A stretch of 64,000 nt of DNA from Prochlorococcus sp. RS04 (GCF_001989455.1 NZ_CP018346.1:124001-188000), one strand, 5' to 3'. Shown: positions 1 through 11,195, numbered from the stretch's first letter. Translations and numbers: made by a program. The notes: generated by a model from the sequence alone, not told the origin.

Positions 1-636
1 AAAACCACCCATTTCGTTGGTTTACCATTATTATCAGGAAGATTATCTGGAGAGAAGAAGAATACCATCACAAGTATTGTTAAAAAATATAATTTAGATT
101 TAAGACTCACACCTAATCAAGATATTTTACTTTGTAATATTCCCAATAAAAACAAAGGTGAAATTCAAAAATCTTTATCAAAAATTGGATACGAAAATTT
201 AGAAAACATTAATGAAATACAAAGACATGCTTTAGCTTGTCCTGCTTTACCACTTTGTGGTCTTGCAATGACTGAAGCTGAAAGAATATTACCTGATGTA
301 TTAAAAAGGATTGAAAATTTACTATTAGATCTAAAAATACAAAAGACAGTATTATTCAGAATGACAGGATGTCCGAATGGATGTACCAGGCCTTATATGG
401 CTGAATTAGCACTTGTTGGAAGTGGGCAAAACAAATACCAATTATGGTTGGGGGGAAGTAAAAATCTACAAAGGCTTGCTAAACCTTTTTTACAAAGAAT
501 GGAACTTAACGATTTAGAAAAAACTCTTCAACCATTATTTGATAATTGGAAGAGTAATTTGGATTTGGATTTCGGAGATTTTATAAATACTCAAGAAGAA
601 AATTATATATTAAATTTACTAAATGAAAATCAATAG
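1..636 (+). CDS. sir: ferredoxin-sulfite reductase, C-terminal part (cut by window edge)
   Basis: The frame is open from base 1, so this is the last 211 residues of a longer protein whose start lies outside the window. Assimilatory sulfite reductase reduces sulfite to sulfide with electrons from ferredoxin, feeding cysteine synthesis in the cytoplasm. Two cysteine pairs that hold the siroheme-4Fe4S centre are visible: ACPALPLCG (codons near base 235-265) and TGCPNGCTRPY (near base 364-396). The family assignment rests on these motifs; nitrite reductase is related, but the C-terminal context fits Sir better. It converges with the next gene, only 3 bp away. Confidence 0.9.
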   Translation, partial: KTTHFVGLPLLSGRLSGEKKNTITSIVKKYNLDLRLTPNQDILLCNIPNKNKGEIQKSLSKIGYENLENINEIQRHALACPALPLCGLAMTEAERILPDVLKRIENLLLDLKIQKTVLFRMTGCPNGCTRPYMAELALVGSGQNKYQLWLGGSKNLQRLAKPFLQRMELNDLEKTLQPLFDNWKSNLDLDFGDFINTQEENYILNLLNENQ

Positions 637-639
637 AAT

Positions 640-1323
640 TTAAATTTTTCCATAGAGGGCATTTGCTTTTTTATTTTTCCAAGCCCATAATTGATCACCA
701 TAACTAAAATGCCACCATTCATTTGGATGTTGAGCAAATCCGAATTTAGTCATAATTTTCCTTAATAAATTTCTTCTACTATTCCAAATAATTGCTTCTT
801 CTTTCTTTATATTTGCAAAAAAATAAGGATTTGATGTCTCATCCATTTGATCAACCATGCTTCCCATTTCAACAAGATTTCCGTCTTTATCTGATAAACA
901 AACATCCAATGCACCCCCAGTTGAATGAGGGGGAGGACACTTAGTGTCATGAGAAGGATATGCCCAAAATTTTTCAACTTTTTTTAAGATAGATGGATAA
1001 GACTTTATATTCTCAAAAGAAATATCAATATCGGATTTTTCGCACTCTAATAAAAATGCTCTTTTAAACATAAATTCCTGGACTTCTAAAGGTCGCCAAC
1101 TGTCATAAATTAAAAGGTTAAAACTACTCTTTGATATTAAATAATCATTAACTTTTACTAATCTATTTACGGCTTCTTCTCTTAATTTCCAAATAGAAGT
1201 TTTATCTTCGTAAGGTGCCCCTAAATCAGAGTAAGGGTGAGGATCTAAAAACTTTAGACAGCTTGGTATAGCTATTAATTTATCTCCATTATCTTTAATT
1301 GGTATTTTATTCCAAATTTTCAA
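640..1323 (-). CDS. D-alanyl-D-alanine dipeptidase (VanX/DdpX-like, peptidase M15D)
   Basis: A 227-residue zinc peptidase predicted to hydrolyse the D-Ala-D-Ala dipeptide, probably in cell-wall turnover rather than vancomycin resistance. The zinc signature HSTGGALD is seen near residue 134 and the downstream WWHF motif, which supplies the last histidine ligand, near residue 202. There is no clear signal peptide, so a cytoplasmic location is likely. It stands alone on the minus strand, converging with sir. VanX-like genes are common in picocyanobacteria; the physiological substrate is inferred. Confidence 0.8.
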   Translation of the reverse strand: MKIWNKIPIKDNGDKLIAIPSCLKFLDPHPYSDLGAPYEDKTSIWKLREEAVNRLVKVNDYLISKSSFNLLIYDSWRPLEVQEFMFKRAFLLECEKSDIDISFENIKSYPSILKKVEKFWAYPSHDTKCPPPHSTGGALDVCLSDKDGNLVEMGSMVDQMDETSNPYFFANIKKEEAIIWNSRRNLLRKIMTKFGFAQHPNEWWHFSYGDQLWAWKNKKANALYGKI

Positions 1324-1380
1324 TTGAAATTTGCAATTGATTTATAGTGGCATATATATCAAAAATAACAATGATAGTTT

Positions 1381-3837
1381 TCAATTTAAGAAATCATGAA
1401 TGAATTTATTATCAGATTTATCAATAAGTATATTCCTTAAAACAATATTTTCTTTAAAATCAGGATCATCACTAACAATCTTAATAGCCTCTTCACGAGC
1501 CTTATCAATAAGAAATTTATTGTTAGGTAAATTGTCCAGTACAAAATCAGGCAATCCGGATTGTCTATATCCTAAAATCTGGCCTGGTCCTCTAAGCTCC
1601 AAGTCTTTTTCAGCAATATAAAAGCCATCATTAGATTTTTGCAAAACACAAAGTCGTTTATTTTCCATTCCATTTTTATTGGAGGTTACCAGATAACAAA
1701 AAGATTTTGTTGAACCTCTACCAACTCTTCCCCTTAATTGATGTAGCTGGGACAATCCAAATCTATCCGAATTATAAATAATCATAATTGTGGCGTTAGG
1801 CACATCAATACCAACCTCAATTACAGTGGTTGAAACCAATATATTAATTTCATTCTTTAAAAAAGAATTAATCACTTCATTCTTTTCTTGTGAACTTAAT
1901 TTGCCATGTAATAATCCAACTTTTTTGTTAAAAAAGACCTCTTCTGATAAATGTTTGAATGTTTTCTTTGCGGAGCTTAAATTCATTTTTTCTGAATCTT
2001 CTATAAGTGGCAAAATCACATAAGCTTGCTTTCCCTTATTGATCTCATCTTCAACAATCTTGAACAAGTTAGTTAAATCATCTTCTGAAATTATTTTTGT
2101 TGTTATAGGAACTCTCCCAGGAGGGAGTTCTGTAATTTGACTCACATCTAAGTCACCATAAATCGAAAGCGCAAGAGTTCTTGGAATTGGTGTTGCTGTC
2201 ATTGATAACAAGTTAGTATTTTCTCCTTTGTTTAGTAATCTATTTCTTTGAGTAACTCCAAATCTATGCTGTTCATCAATTACGACCATCCCTAATGCAT
2301 TAAAGATGACTTTATCCTCAAATAATGCATGAGTACCTACGAGGATATCAACTAATCCATTGTTCAAATTAGAGAAAATTTCTTTTCTCTTTTTTTGAGG
2401 AGTATTCCCAGTAAGTAGCTCAACAGAGACTAAAAGGGGGTTCAAATATTTTAATAAATTTTTATAATGCTGTTCTGCCAATACCTCAGTTGGGACCATA
2501 AATGCACCTTGCAAGTTTTTTTCTATGACCAGTAGAAGAGACGCTATTGCAATTATGGTTTTACCGCTTCCTACATCTCCCTGAAGCAATCTAGACATTG
2601 GTACGGGACTAGATAAATCTTTCTTAATTTCATTTAAAACATTTTCCTGAGATTTTGTTAATTCAAAAGGAAAAGTATTAAAAAATTCTTTTAATAAAGA
2701 TTTCTTTTTAGGTAATTGTTGGGAAGTTACATTTTTATTAGTCTTTCTTTTTCTAAGTAGAAACTTTATTTGAAGTAAGAATAACTCATCAAAAACCAAA
2801 CGTTTTTTTGACTCAATAAGTGCCTGTTGAGTTTGTGGAAAATGAATATTAATCAAAGACTCTCCTTTTGACAATAAAGATAATGAATCAAGTTGCTTTT
2901 TATTTAAAATTTCTGGATATTGCTTTGCATAAATTAATACCTTTTTCATAAGTTTTATAAAACTCATATTTGATAATGCTTCACCTAATGAATACAAGGG
3001 TAATATTTTGCCTGAGAAATTAAAATTATCATTTTTATCATTAAGAATTTCAATCTGCGGATCTACAAAAGTTTTGCCATACTCTGTAAATTTAACCTTA
3101 CCGGAAATTGCTAATTTAGTTCCAGGAGTGTACAAAGATTTTTGAGATGTGAAGAAAGAGTAAGATCTAAATCTTCTTCCTAAAAAAAATTTTGTAACCT
3201 TTATTGAAGACGTCTCATCAAAAACGACAATATTCATTATTGATAAATTACTATTTTTTTTACTCTTATGAATATAAAATCTTTTAACGTTTGCAATGCA
3301 CGTGTATAAATTATCTGGTTTTAAATTTATTATCTTGACTCTATTTGTATAGTCTAGATATGTTCGTGGGAAATAATTAATTAGATCTTTTATATGAAAT
3401 ATCCCTAATTCATTAAGCTTATTTTTATAAACTTTTCCTACATTTTTTATTAATGAAATATCTGAATCAAAAGACAAACTTGCATCAGCTTTATTCAGAA
3501 AAACATTATTAGAAATATTACTAGAACTTTCTATTTGTAGAGTTTTGCCTAGTTTATAAAGATTTTTTCTCGTATCTATAATTAACCTTTTTCTTTGATT
3601 TTCATCTAATTTATTGTATTCATTATATCTTTTAGAAAATTCATAAAATATCCTTAAATATTCGTCTGAGAGATTTAGATTATCTAGTTTTTTTAAAGAT
3701 TCATGCAAATAATCATTAAAGTATTTTTCTCTTCCTAAAGTATTAATAAATTTGTTTTCAGTTTCAATAGTAAGAGATTTTTGAAGAGGTCTTATCCAAT
3801 CTTTAATTAATTTATTATTGTTCCCACTAATAGTCAC
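1381..3837 (-). CDS. recG: ATP-dependent DNA helicase RecG
   Basis: An 818-residue branch-migration helicase that remodels stalled replication forks and Holliday junctions. It carries an N-terminal wedge/OB region (about residues 120-290), Walker A GDVGSGKT near residue 420, the DEQH box (VVIDEQHRFG) near 522, the SMTATPIPRT motif, and motif VI QLRGRVGRG near 700. Cyanobacterial RecG proteins have an N-terminal extension like the roughly 100 residues seen here, which explains the length. It ends about 57 bp upstream of the dipeptidase gene and sits 22 bp after the preceding unknown gene. Confidence 0.96.
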   Translation of the reverse strand: MTISGNNNKLIKDWIRPLQKSLTIETENKFINTLGREKYFNDYLHESLKKLDNLNLSDEYLRIFYEFSKRYNEYNKLDENQRKRLIIDTRKNLYKLGKTLQIESSSNISNNVFLNKADASLSFDSDISLIKNVGKVYKNKLNELGIFHIKDLINYFPRTYLDYTNRVKIINLKPDNLYTCIANVKRFYIHKSKKNSNLSIMNIVVFDETSSIKVTKFFLGRRFRSYSFFTSQKSLYTPGTKLAISGKVKFTEYGKTFVDPQIEILNDKNDNFNFSGKILPLYSLGEALSNMSFIKLMKKVLIYAKQYPEILNKKQLDSLSLLSKGESLINIHFPQTQQALIESKKRLVFDELFLLQIKFLLRKRKTNKNVTSQQLPKKKSLLKEFFNTFPFELTKSQENVLNEIKKDLSSPVPMSRLLQGDVGSGKTIIAIASLLLVIEKNLQGAFMVPTEVLAEQHYKNLLKYLNPLLVSVELLTGNTPQKKRKEIFSNLNNGLVDILVGTHALFEDKVIFNALGMVVIDEQHRFGVTQRNRLLNKGENTNLLSMTATPIPRTLALSIYGDLDVSQITELPPGRVPITTKIISEDDLTNLFKIVEDEINKGKQAYVILPLIEDSEKMNLSSAKKTFKHLSEEVFFNKKVGLLHGKLSSQEKNEVINSFLKNEINILVSTTVIEVGIDVPNATIMIIYNSDRFGLSQLHQLRGRVGRGSTKSFCYLVTSNKNGMENKRLCVLQKSNDGFYIAEKDLELRGPGQILGYRQSGLPDFVLDNLPNNKFLIDKAREEAIKIVSDDPDFKENIVLRNILIDKSDNKFIHDFLN

Positions 3838-3859
3838 ATTTGAAAAAAGAGTTATTTTT

Positions 3860-4975
3860 TCAACGTATTTTATTCAAAGTTATTTCTTTTTGCCTCCAAT
3901 ATGTCTCTTTTTTAATCAAACGCTGAAATTGATTTTTTAGCTCATTTATTTTGTTCCTTTGAATAGAAAGATTTAAGTTTTTAAACTCTAACTCAACAGT
4001 AGATATGTTAAAGAAAATAATACTTGGAAAATTATTGCCGTTTGATGATGATCGATTTAAGTTTAATTCAAGATTAATAACAAAAGGATATGGATGTTTA
4101 ATCATAAAATTTTTGCCTACTAAGTAATTAAAGGAATCTTTAGATATCATCTTTTTTATTAGATTTGCTTTGAATAATTCTTGGTTAATACTATATGAAA
4201 GATTCAATAGTAAATTTTCCAATGACCTGTCTATTAAATCAAAATTATTAAGAATCTGATTATTTGGTAAATTATCAATTTGATTGATATTTTCTTTTTC
4301 TTGATTTATGGGTTTTTCCACCTTTTCTTCTCCTATTAATTCAAGTAAGGAGGAAATAAATTGTTTTTCAACTCCTAAATTTTCAAGAATATTATTTTTA
4401 GATAAATAATAATTATGTTGGTTATTATCTAAATCAAGTGATACAAATCTCTCATAATTATGAGCTTGGTAATATTCAGAAGTATTTGAAAAGTCTTCAT
4501 TAATCTTGAACTGAGTGGGTTCATTTAATTGAAAACCATCTTCAATTTGAAATTTTTCTTTTTGATTATCCTTTATTTTTGTGGAACTATCAATAAAGGT
4601 AAAATTAATTTCCTTATTTATATTTTTTTCAATTTCATTTATCTTTAATTGTTCTACTGTTAAAAAGGGCAAATTCGTAAATATTAATTTACTTATTTTT
4701 TTTTCAAAAAGACTATAGAATTCATTTTCATTTAAGAAATTATCATTAATTGTTGGATAACTATATATTTGATTAAGGCCTTTTTCTACAGAGATGAAAA
4801 GTAGATCCCTTACTAGATTAAGATAAAGTTCGTATTCCCTAGAGATATTTCTAGTTAATATTCTTTTTTGTATTTCTGCTCTATCTAATTGAGAATTAAT
4901 TTTATCAATATCTATGTAATTATTGAAATTATTCAAGTGACTAGTTTGTTTGCATTGATGCGACCTCTTCAGCAA
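3860..4975 (-). CDS. hypothetical protein downstream of tsf
   Basis: A 371-residue protein I do not recognise. It is rich in Asn, Lys, Ile and Glu, with no signal peptide or obvious catalytic motif; residues 20-110 look mostly helical. The longest frame starts inside tsf (35-bp overlap). A TTG at 4936, just after the tsf stop codon, is an alternative start that removes the overlap and is perhaps likelier. It is cotranscribed by position with rpsB-tsf upstream and recG downstream. The function is unknown; conservation of the rpsB-tsf-X-recG order would be the main clue. Confidence 0.7.
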   Translation of the reverse strand: MLKRSHQCKQTSHLNNFNNYIDIDKINSQLDRAEIQKRILTRNISREYELYLNLVRDLLFISVEKGLNQIYSYPTINDNFLNENEFYSLFEKKISKLIFTNLPFLTVEQLKINEIEKNINKEINFTFIDSSTKIKDNQKEKFQIEDGFQLNEPTQFKINEDFSNTSEYYQAHNYERFVSLDLDNNQHNYYLSKNNILENLGVEKQFISSLLELIGEEKVEKPINQEKENINQIDNLPNNQILNNFDLIDRSLENLLLNLSYSINQELFKANLIKKMISKDSFNYLVGKNFMIKHPYPFVINLELNLNRSSSNGNNFPSIIFFNISTVELEFKNLNLSIQRNKINELKNQFQRLIKKETYWRQKEITLNKIR

Positions 4976-5597
4976 AGTCCATTTGATTTTTTTCGATACC
5001 TTCTCCTAAGGTATATCTTGTAAAGCGTCTCACTTTGATATTTTCCCCAATTTTTGCAGCTGCTTGTTTAACAAGATCCTCAACTGTTAGAGAACTATCT
5101 TTAATGTAGGGTTGTGAAAGCAACACAAGCTCATTAAGTCTTTTTGCAATTCTCCCCTCAACTATTTTTTCTTTAATTTGTTCTGGTTTTCCAGATAAAT
5201 CATCCCTACCCATTTCAATCTGCTTTTCTTTTTCCACAACATCTTCTGGGATTTCTTCAATTGATACATACTCAACATTTGGGCATGCTGCTACTTGCAT
5301 TGAGACATCCTTCAGCAGAGATTGGAATATATCACCTCTAGCAACGAAATCTGTTTCACAATTTAACTCTAGTAAAACTCCGACTCTTGATCCAGTATGA
5401 ATATAACTTCCAATTGACCCTTCGGCCGCTACTCTTCCCGATTTCTTTTCGGCACTAGCTATGCCTTTCTTTCTTAACCATTCCAAAGCTTTATCTAGAT
5501 TCCCTTCAGTTTCGTTAAGTGCTTTTTTGCAGTCCATCATTCCTGCGCCAGTTTTGTCTCTAAGATCTTTTACAAGTTTTGCTGTAATGTTTCCCAT
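4941..5597 (-). CDS. tsf: translation elongation factor Ts
   Basis: A 218-residue EF-Ts, the guanine nucleotide exchange factor that recycles EF-Tu. The N-terminal UBA-like domain has the signatures [16 protein letters not shown] and [13 protein letters not shown], and the core has the exchange motif ETDFVAR near residue 79. Its length matches the short single-core-domain form of cyanobacteria. It follows rpsB with a 44-bp gap, the conserved rpsB-tsf order. Confidence 0.98.
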   Translation of the reverse strand: MGNITAKLVKDLRDKTGAGMMDCKKALNETEGNLDKALEWLRKKGIASAEKKSGRVAAEGSIGSYIHTGSRVGVLLELNCETDFVARGDIFQSLLKDVSMQVAACPNVEYVSIEEIPEDVVEKEKQIEMGRDDLSGKPEQIKEKIVEGRIAKRLNELVLLSQPYIKDSSLTVEDLVKQAAAKIGENIKVRRFTRYTLGEGIEKNQMDFAEEVASMQTN

Positions 5598-5641
5598 TTG
5601 AAATAATAAAAAATAGTGAATAGTAAGTTTTAAATTAGAAT

Positions 5642-6346
5642 TTAATTTTTTCGTTCGGCATTAGAGCCCTTTCTACCTTCATTTATGGCATCTGCAAGTC
5701 TTCCTAAAATAAGTTGTACAGATCTAACGGCATCATCGTTACAAGGAATTGGAACTTCACACAAATCTGGATCGCAATTTGTATCCAACATTGATACTAA
5801 TGAGATATCTAATTTTCTAGCTTCTAATACTGCATTAGATTCTCTTCTCTGATCAACCAATACAACTACATCTGGTAATCTTCTCATACCCTTAAGTCCA
5901 CCTAAGTATTTTTGTAATCTTTCAAGTTCTCTCCTTAATACTGCAGCTTCTTTTTTAGGCCTCATTGCTATTGAACCACTACTTTCCATTCTTTCTAGAT
6001 CCTTTAATCTTTCAATCCTAGCTTTCATTGTTGTCCAATTAGTCAACATCCCCCCAAGCCATCTTTGATTTACATATGCAGCTCCACAGCGTGTAGCTTC
6101 CTGAGCTACTACATCTGATGCTTGTTTTTTAGTACCAACAAATAGGAAACGTTTACCGCTTTTTGCAGCGTTTCTCGTCCATTTATATGCATTATTCATA
6201 CACAATGCCGTTTTAACAAGATCAATAATATGAACTCCATTTCTCGCGCAATATATATACTTAGACATCTTGGGGTTCCAACGTCTAGTTTGATGCCCAA
6301 AATGAGCACCAGCTTCCATCATTTCTGATAGTGATACAACAGCCAT
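5642..6346 (-). CDS. rpsB: 30S ribosomal protein S2
   Basis: A 234-residue S2, a late-assembling protein of the 30S subunit. Family hallmarks include [16 protein letters not shown] near the N-terminus, [19 protein letters not shown] and the C-terminal [15 protein letters not shown]. The ATG at 6346 is preceded by a strongly structured leader (separate entry), which suggests autogenous control as established for rpsB in enterobacteria. tsf lies directly downstream. Confidence 0.98.
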   Translation of the reverse strand: MAVVSLSEMMEAGAHFGHQTRRWNPKMSKYIYCARNGVHIIDLVKTALCMNNAYKWTRNAAKSGKRFLFVGTKKQASDVVAQEATRCGAAYVNQRWLGGMLTNWTTMKARIERLKDLERMESSGSIAMRPKKEAAVLRRELERLQKYLGGLKGMRRLPDVVVLVDQRRESNAVLEARKLDISLVSMLDTNCDPDLCEVPIPCNDDAVRSVQLILGRLADAINEGRKGSNAERKN

Positions 6347-6358
6347 AATTTAAAAAGG

Positions 6359-6422
6359 GTTTCGGGTTAGCCTCCATCTGACGGGGAATTAATATTAATA
6401 ATTCACCCGAAACTGTCAGATG
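6359..6422 (-). promoter_or_regulatory. rpsB leader RNA with interleaved stems (possible pseudoknot)
   Basis: In the rpsB 5' leader, read on the minus strand, CATCTGAC (6422-6415) pairs perfectly with GTCAGATG (6382-6375), and GTTTCGGGT (6413-6405) pairs perfectly with ACCCGAAAC (6367-6359). The order is A-B-A'-B', so the stems either form an H-type pseudoknot or exclude each other. A GGAGG lies at 6375-6371, between A' and B'. The last stem ends 12 nt before the ATG. S2 binding to its own leader is known in E. coli; a similar role here is inference. Confidence 0.65.
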
Positions 6423-6475
6423 TGTGAAATTTAATTAAAACATCCTAGCAAGTAATGTGTATTTCTAAAAGTTTT

Positions 6476-7387
6476 TTATCTTAATTTGGTTAACTGTTTA
6501 ATGTAAATCATATTTAGAGGGATCCTAAGTATCTCAAGTGCAAGTCTATTTCTTCTTATATTTACTAGGAATCTTAATAAAGGAAAAATTCTATCAACAC
6601 TGATTAGTCCTCCCAAGCAAAGAATTTGCCAAAGTAAATTATGTAGAGGAGTTAATTGAATCATAAATCTAACCCTTAAATTTGGGTGTTTCTTATAAAA
6701 CACTAAAGCCATTTTTGCTCTCTCTTTTTCTTGAGCTATTAATGAATCTATTTGTTCGCAATTAAATGGCGGATGCCAATGAAAACCTACTGCATTTGGG
6801 CATTTAATTAATTTTGTCCCAATTTTTTTTAATCTCTCTCCAAGTTCTAAATCCTCCCAACCGTAAAGACTAAAAGAAGTATCAAATAATCCTACACTTA
6901 AAATCAATTCTTTTGCTATCGCTACATTCCCAGTAGCAAAGTATGCAAAAGAAGTATCCATTATTTTATGTTTTTCACTCTGAGGATTTAGAAAATTAGA
7001 TGTATTGACTACCGAGCCATAGGTAAAACATTTTTTATTATTTTTTCTCCAATAGGCAAGTAATTTTTCTACGTGACAATTTATAAAATTGTCTAAAACA
7101 ATTAGATCACTATCAATGAATATGATAATTTCATATTTTGATTTAATTACTCCCAGATTTCTTCCAAGTGCAGGCCCTCCATGTTCTTGCTGAAATAGAA
7201 TAACGTGTGGGAGATTAGCTTTATTTTTATTTATCCATGAAGTTGTCCCGTCAGTTGATCCATCATCAACTACTATTACTTCATAATTGCTGATTTTTGT
7301 ATTTAATTTTTGATTCTCAAGCGCAAATAGACATTTCTCTAATATAGGTAATCTATTGTAAGTCGGTATAACAATACTTACATTCAT
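6476..7387 (-). CDS. family 2 glycosyltransferase
   Basis: A 303-residue GT-A fold glycosyltransferase that probably transfers a sugar from a nucleotide-sugar donor during polysaccharide or lipid glycosylation. It begins with the GT2 strand MNVSIVIPTYNR, has VDDGSTDGT near residue 41 and the metal-binding DSD near residue 93, followed by the acceptor-side motif YGWEDLELGERL. The C-terminal 60 residues are hydrophobic or amphipathic and may touch the membrane. Donor and acceptor cannot be told from the sequence. It lies upstream of rpsB on the same strand but is separated by the rpsB leader. Confidence 0.85.
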   Translation of the reverse strand: MNVSIVIPTYNRLPILEKCLFALENQKLNTKISNYEVIVVDDGSTDGTTSWINKNKANLPHVILFQQEHGGPALGRNLGVIKSKYEIIIFIDSDLIVLDNFINCHVEKLLAYWRKNNKKCFTYGSVVNTSNFLNPQSEKHKIMDTSFAYFATGNVAIAKELILSVGLFDTSFSLYGWEDLELGERLKKIGTKLIKCPNAVGFHWHPPFNCEQIDSLIAQEKERAKMALVFYKKHPNLRVRFMIQLTPLHNLLWQILCLGGLISVDRIFPLLRFLVNIRRNRLALEILRIPLNMIYIKQLTKLR

Positions 7388-7448
7388 GATTATTTTTTAA
7401 ATATGCATAATATTTTGAATTCCAAAAGATAAAAATAAAAGATGTTCC

Positions 7449-7598
7449 CTAATCAGCTGCACCACCATTATTTGCTGTGCCTGTAACGTTTCCACCATCA
7501 GGTCTTCCATCATTTCTTAATTTCCTTTTTTTGAATTTTCTAGCATAGGCTCTATTACGTTCCTGCTTTTCTTTTTTTAGATTCCTTCTCTTAGACAT
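7449..7598 (-). CDS. small basic protein, 49 aa
   Basis: A short frame reading MSKRRNLKKEKQERN at the N-terminus, very rich in Lys/Arg, with a Gly/Asn-rich tail ending GGAAD. It fills the gap between the glycosyltransferase and devA and starts at an ATG at 7598. The charge suggests nucleic-acid or ribosome binding, but that is inference. Similar short basic proteins recur in marine picocyanobacteria as I remember them; no function is known to me. Confidence 0.6.
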   Translation of the reverse strand: MSKRRNLKKEKQERNRAYARKFKKRKLRNDGRPDGGNVTGTANNGGAAD

Positions 7599-7617
7599 AA
7601 AAACTTTTAACTTTTAA

Positions 7618-8346
7618 TTATATTAGCTCACTATGAGCACTATATATTTTACCATCTTCCATATTTAATATCCTATCAGCCATATCAGAAATTCTTGGAT
7701 CATGCGTCACCATAAGTACAGAACAATTTTGCTCTTTTGCTAGTTTCCTTAAAAGGGTTACTATTTCTCTTCCAGTAACGCTATCTAAAGCAGAAGTGGG
7801 CTCATCAGCTAATAAAAGTTTTGGGTTAGCAGATAAAGCTCGAGCAATTGCTACTCTCTGTTTCTGCCCGCCAGATAAGTCATTTGGCAACTTTTTATGA
7901 TGCTCCTCTAATCCTACTGCTGACAACCAGTTTCTCGCTATTTCACGTCTTTGCAAATATGTTAAACCTTTTATTAAATCGGCTCCCATTTGGACATTTT
8001 GTTCTGCTGTTAAACATCTCAGAAGATTATGACCTTGAAAAATCATTCCAATACTTCTTCTAAGAATCTGACGCGTTTTCCTTGATGCTCCATTTAACTG
8101 ATTATTTAATACCACTAATTCTCCACTTTGACAGGTTCTCAAGGCACCAATTAATGTTAAAAGAGTCGTTTTACCACATCCAGAAGGTCCTTTTAAAAGG
8201 ACTAACTCTCCTTTATCAATACTTAAATTAACGTCATTAAGAACTTGTTTTTTATTCTCATTTTTACCATAAAAGTGACTCAAATTATTTATTGAGACTG
8301 TTTTTAGGTTTTCAACATTATTTTTTGATTTATTAGCTTTAACCAT
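7618..8346 (-). CDS. devA: ABC exporter ATP-binding protein, DevA-like
   Basis: A 242-residue ABC ATPase of the MacB/DevA group. Walker A GPSGCGKTT is at residues 53-61, the signature LSGGQKQR near 158, and Walker B LLLADEP near 180. With DevC (permease) and DevB (membrane fusion protein) encoded just upstream on the same strand it forms a DevBCA exporter, the family that exports glycolipids in heterocyst-forming cyanobacteria. In a unicellular cyanobacterium the substrate is unknown. The gap to devC is 13 bp. Confidence 0.92.
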   Translation of the reverse strand: MVKANKSKNNVENLKTVSINNLSHFYGKNENKKQVLNDVNLSIDKGELVLLKGPSGCGKTTLLTLIGALRTCQSGELVVLNNQLNGASRKTRQILRRSIGMIFQGHNLLRCLTAEQNVQMGADLIKGLTYLQRREIARNWLSAVGLEEHHKKLPNDLSGGQKQRVAIARALSANPKLLLADEPTSALDSVTGREIVTLLRKLAKEQNCSVLMVTHDPRISDMADRILNMEDGKIYSAHSELI

Positions 8347-8359
8347 TTATCTTCAATTG

Positions 8360-9532
8360 TTAAAAAATTTCGGCAGGATCAGCATCAACTAATTTACGCA
8401 TCGCAATAGCGGCGGACCCCATACACATAACTAAAACTAATACGAAAATTAAAATAGTTTTGTCTGCGTCCATTATTATTGGGAGTTTAGTAGAACTTCT
8501 TATAACTGAGTAAAGTATTTGACCAGAGAAATAAGCAGGTAAATAACCAAACAATGCCAACAAAAACCCCTCTCTAGCTACAACAAAGAAAAGGGACTTA
8601 AGTCTATACCCCATTGCCAATAAGGTGGCATACTCTGGGAGGTGATCTGTAACGTCACTATAAAGAATTTGATAAACAACCACACACCCTACAACGAAAC
8701 CCATCAATGCTCCCAAACTAAATATAAAACCAATCGCAGTACTATTTTTCCAATAATTCTTCTCAAATTCTACAAATTGATTTTTTGTAAGAACCCTAAC
8801 ATCACTTGGGAGTGAGTTATTTAATATCCTTGCAATCAATTCAGGATCAGATCCTTTTTTTAGCTTTACTAAACCAATTTCTATACTGCCAGGAGGATTA
8901 GCCGGAAAAAGTCTTAAGAAGGTTTCTCGACTAGTTATCAAATTACCATCTGCGCCAAAAGATGGTCCCAACTCCACAAGGCCTTCAACAATTACTCTTT
9001 TTCCAGCAACCTCAGTCTCAACTTTTTTTGCAGATAAGAACCATTCTTCAATCGGTCCAAATTCAGGTCTAGATAGTTTGTCAAAAAGAACTCTTGATGG
9101 ATTTCTTAATTTATAAGCTTTCTTTGAGAATCCTTCATCTAAAAGAAGTGAATCGGAGGGATTAAAACCTAATGCAAGTATTGATCTAGTTTTAAGATTT
9201 TCGGGATTTCTCCAAAGTAAATAATTTAAATTAACGGGAGCAGTTTTTTCAACATCCTCTACTGCGAGAGTTTGAATTAATCTTCTTTTTGGGAATCCAC
9301 TCATGCTTATAGAACTTTTTGATCTCGGACTTATTAAAACAAGATCGGCATCTAGAAGTTTATGAATAGTTACGCTCGTGTCAAATAAACCATCTCTAAA
9401 ACCTAATTGCATAAACATCAAAATCCCTGCAAAACTGATTCCAGCTATGGCAACTGCTAACCTTAATGGTTGCCTAGTTAATAACAACCAAGCTAATGGT
9501 ATTTTTCTAAATTTTAAAAAAGAAAAACTCAT
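8360..9532 (-). CDS. devC: ABC exporter permease, DevC-like
   Basis: A 390-residue FtsX/MacB-type permease with one N-terminal membrane segment (about residues 20-45), a large periplasmic domain, and three C-terminal membrane segments (about 265-295, 315-340, 355-378). This is the usual DevC topology. Its start overlaps the devB stop by one base, indicating translational coupling. Partners are DevB and DevA; the exported substrate is not evident. Confidence 0.9.
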   Translation of the reverse strand: MSFSFLKFRKIPLAWLLLTRQPLRLAVAIAGISFAGILMFMQLGFRDGLFDTSVTIHKLLDADLVLISPRSKSSISMSGFPKRRLIQTLAVEDVEKTAPVNLNYLLWRNPENLKTRSILALGFNPSDSLLLDEGFSKKAYKLRNPSRVLFDKLSRPEFGPIEEWFLSAKKVETEVAGKRVIVEGLVELGPSFGADGNLITSRETFLRLFPANPPGSIEIGLVKLKKGSDPELIARILNNSLPSDVRVLTKNQFVEFEKNYWKNSTAIGFIFSLGALMGFVVGCVVVYQILYSDVTDHLPEYATLLAMGYRLKSLFFVVAREGFLLALFGYLPAYFSGQILYSVIRSSTKLPIIMDADKTILIFVLVLVMCMGSAAIAMRKLVDADPAEIF

Positions 9533-10445
9533 TAGGGAATAAATTTTGCAATCACTTTCATTCCTGCATAGTTTTGAACGATATCTATAGAATCTTGATC
9601 TAGTTTTACTAGTACTTCTATAATTCGTGAATCAGCATCCCCTGTTGGATCAGTCGATAGAACTTTTCTTTGTTTTACCTGAGGACTAATCCTAATCACC
9701 TTTCCCTTAAGATTATTTTGGAAGCCTCCATTTTCACTGCTCAATTCAACATTTTGAGAGATAAAGACTCTATCGATGTCAGATTCATAAACCTCTATCA
9801 AAGCTTCCATTTTTTGACTAGAACCAATATCCAAAATCCCTTCATTTTGTGGCCTTTCACCAACTCTGGCGTTTATTCCAAGGATAAAACCATCAATTGG
9901 ACTCCTCAGTTTTGAATTAAAAAGATCTATCTTGATATTTTTTTGATCCCCGATAAGGTTTATTTTCTGTTTTTGCAATTTTAATAATTCATCTTTTCTC
10001 TGTGAAAACTCTACAAAAGAATATACATCTTTGTTCAAAGCCAACTCATACCTTTGAATTTGATCATTCTTTAGGGTAATTTCTTGGTTAATAGTATTAA
10101 TTAGATTTTCGTTTCTTTCAAGATCAGCGATTAATTTTTCTCCATTTTCAAAGATTGCGAGAATATCACCTTTTTTCACGAAATCACCTTCATTTACTAA
10201 AATTTCGACAATTCGGGGGGAAGAGCCAAACTGACTTATTGGAGCTGCCAATTGTCTAATCTCTCCCGAAGGAGAAAGTTGACCAAGTGCAGCAACAGCT
10301 GTAATAGGAGGTATGAAATCTGAAGTTATTTCCTCTTTAAATTTTGAACTAGATTTATTATTTCCAGAACAGGAAATAACACCAAGAGATAATGGAGTAA
10401 ATAATAAAAAATAAATAAATAAATTTTTTAATATTTTTAATTTCA

Positions 10446-10446
<1 letters not shown>
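9532..10446 (-). CDS. devB: membrane fusion protein, DevB/HlyD-like
   Basis: A 304-residue periplasmic adaptor of the DevBCA exporter. It starts with a lipoprotein-like leader ending VISC (Cys near residue 26), followed by a split biotinyl-lipoyl-like domain (VEILVNEGDFVKKGDILA near residue 80 and LRSPIDGFILG near 180) flanking a short coiled-coil hairpin, then a beta-barrel region. It overlaps pcyA by one base upstream and devC by one base downstream. Cargo is unknown. Confidence 0.9.

Positions 10447-11195
<749 letters not shown>

Noticed and set aside
1-636. sir as a truncated pseudogene
   Set aside because: The frame is open to the first base of the window, so the missing 5' part is a window-edge effect.
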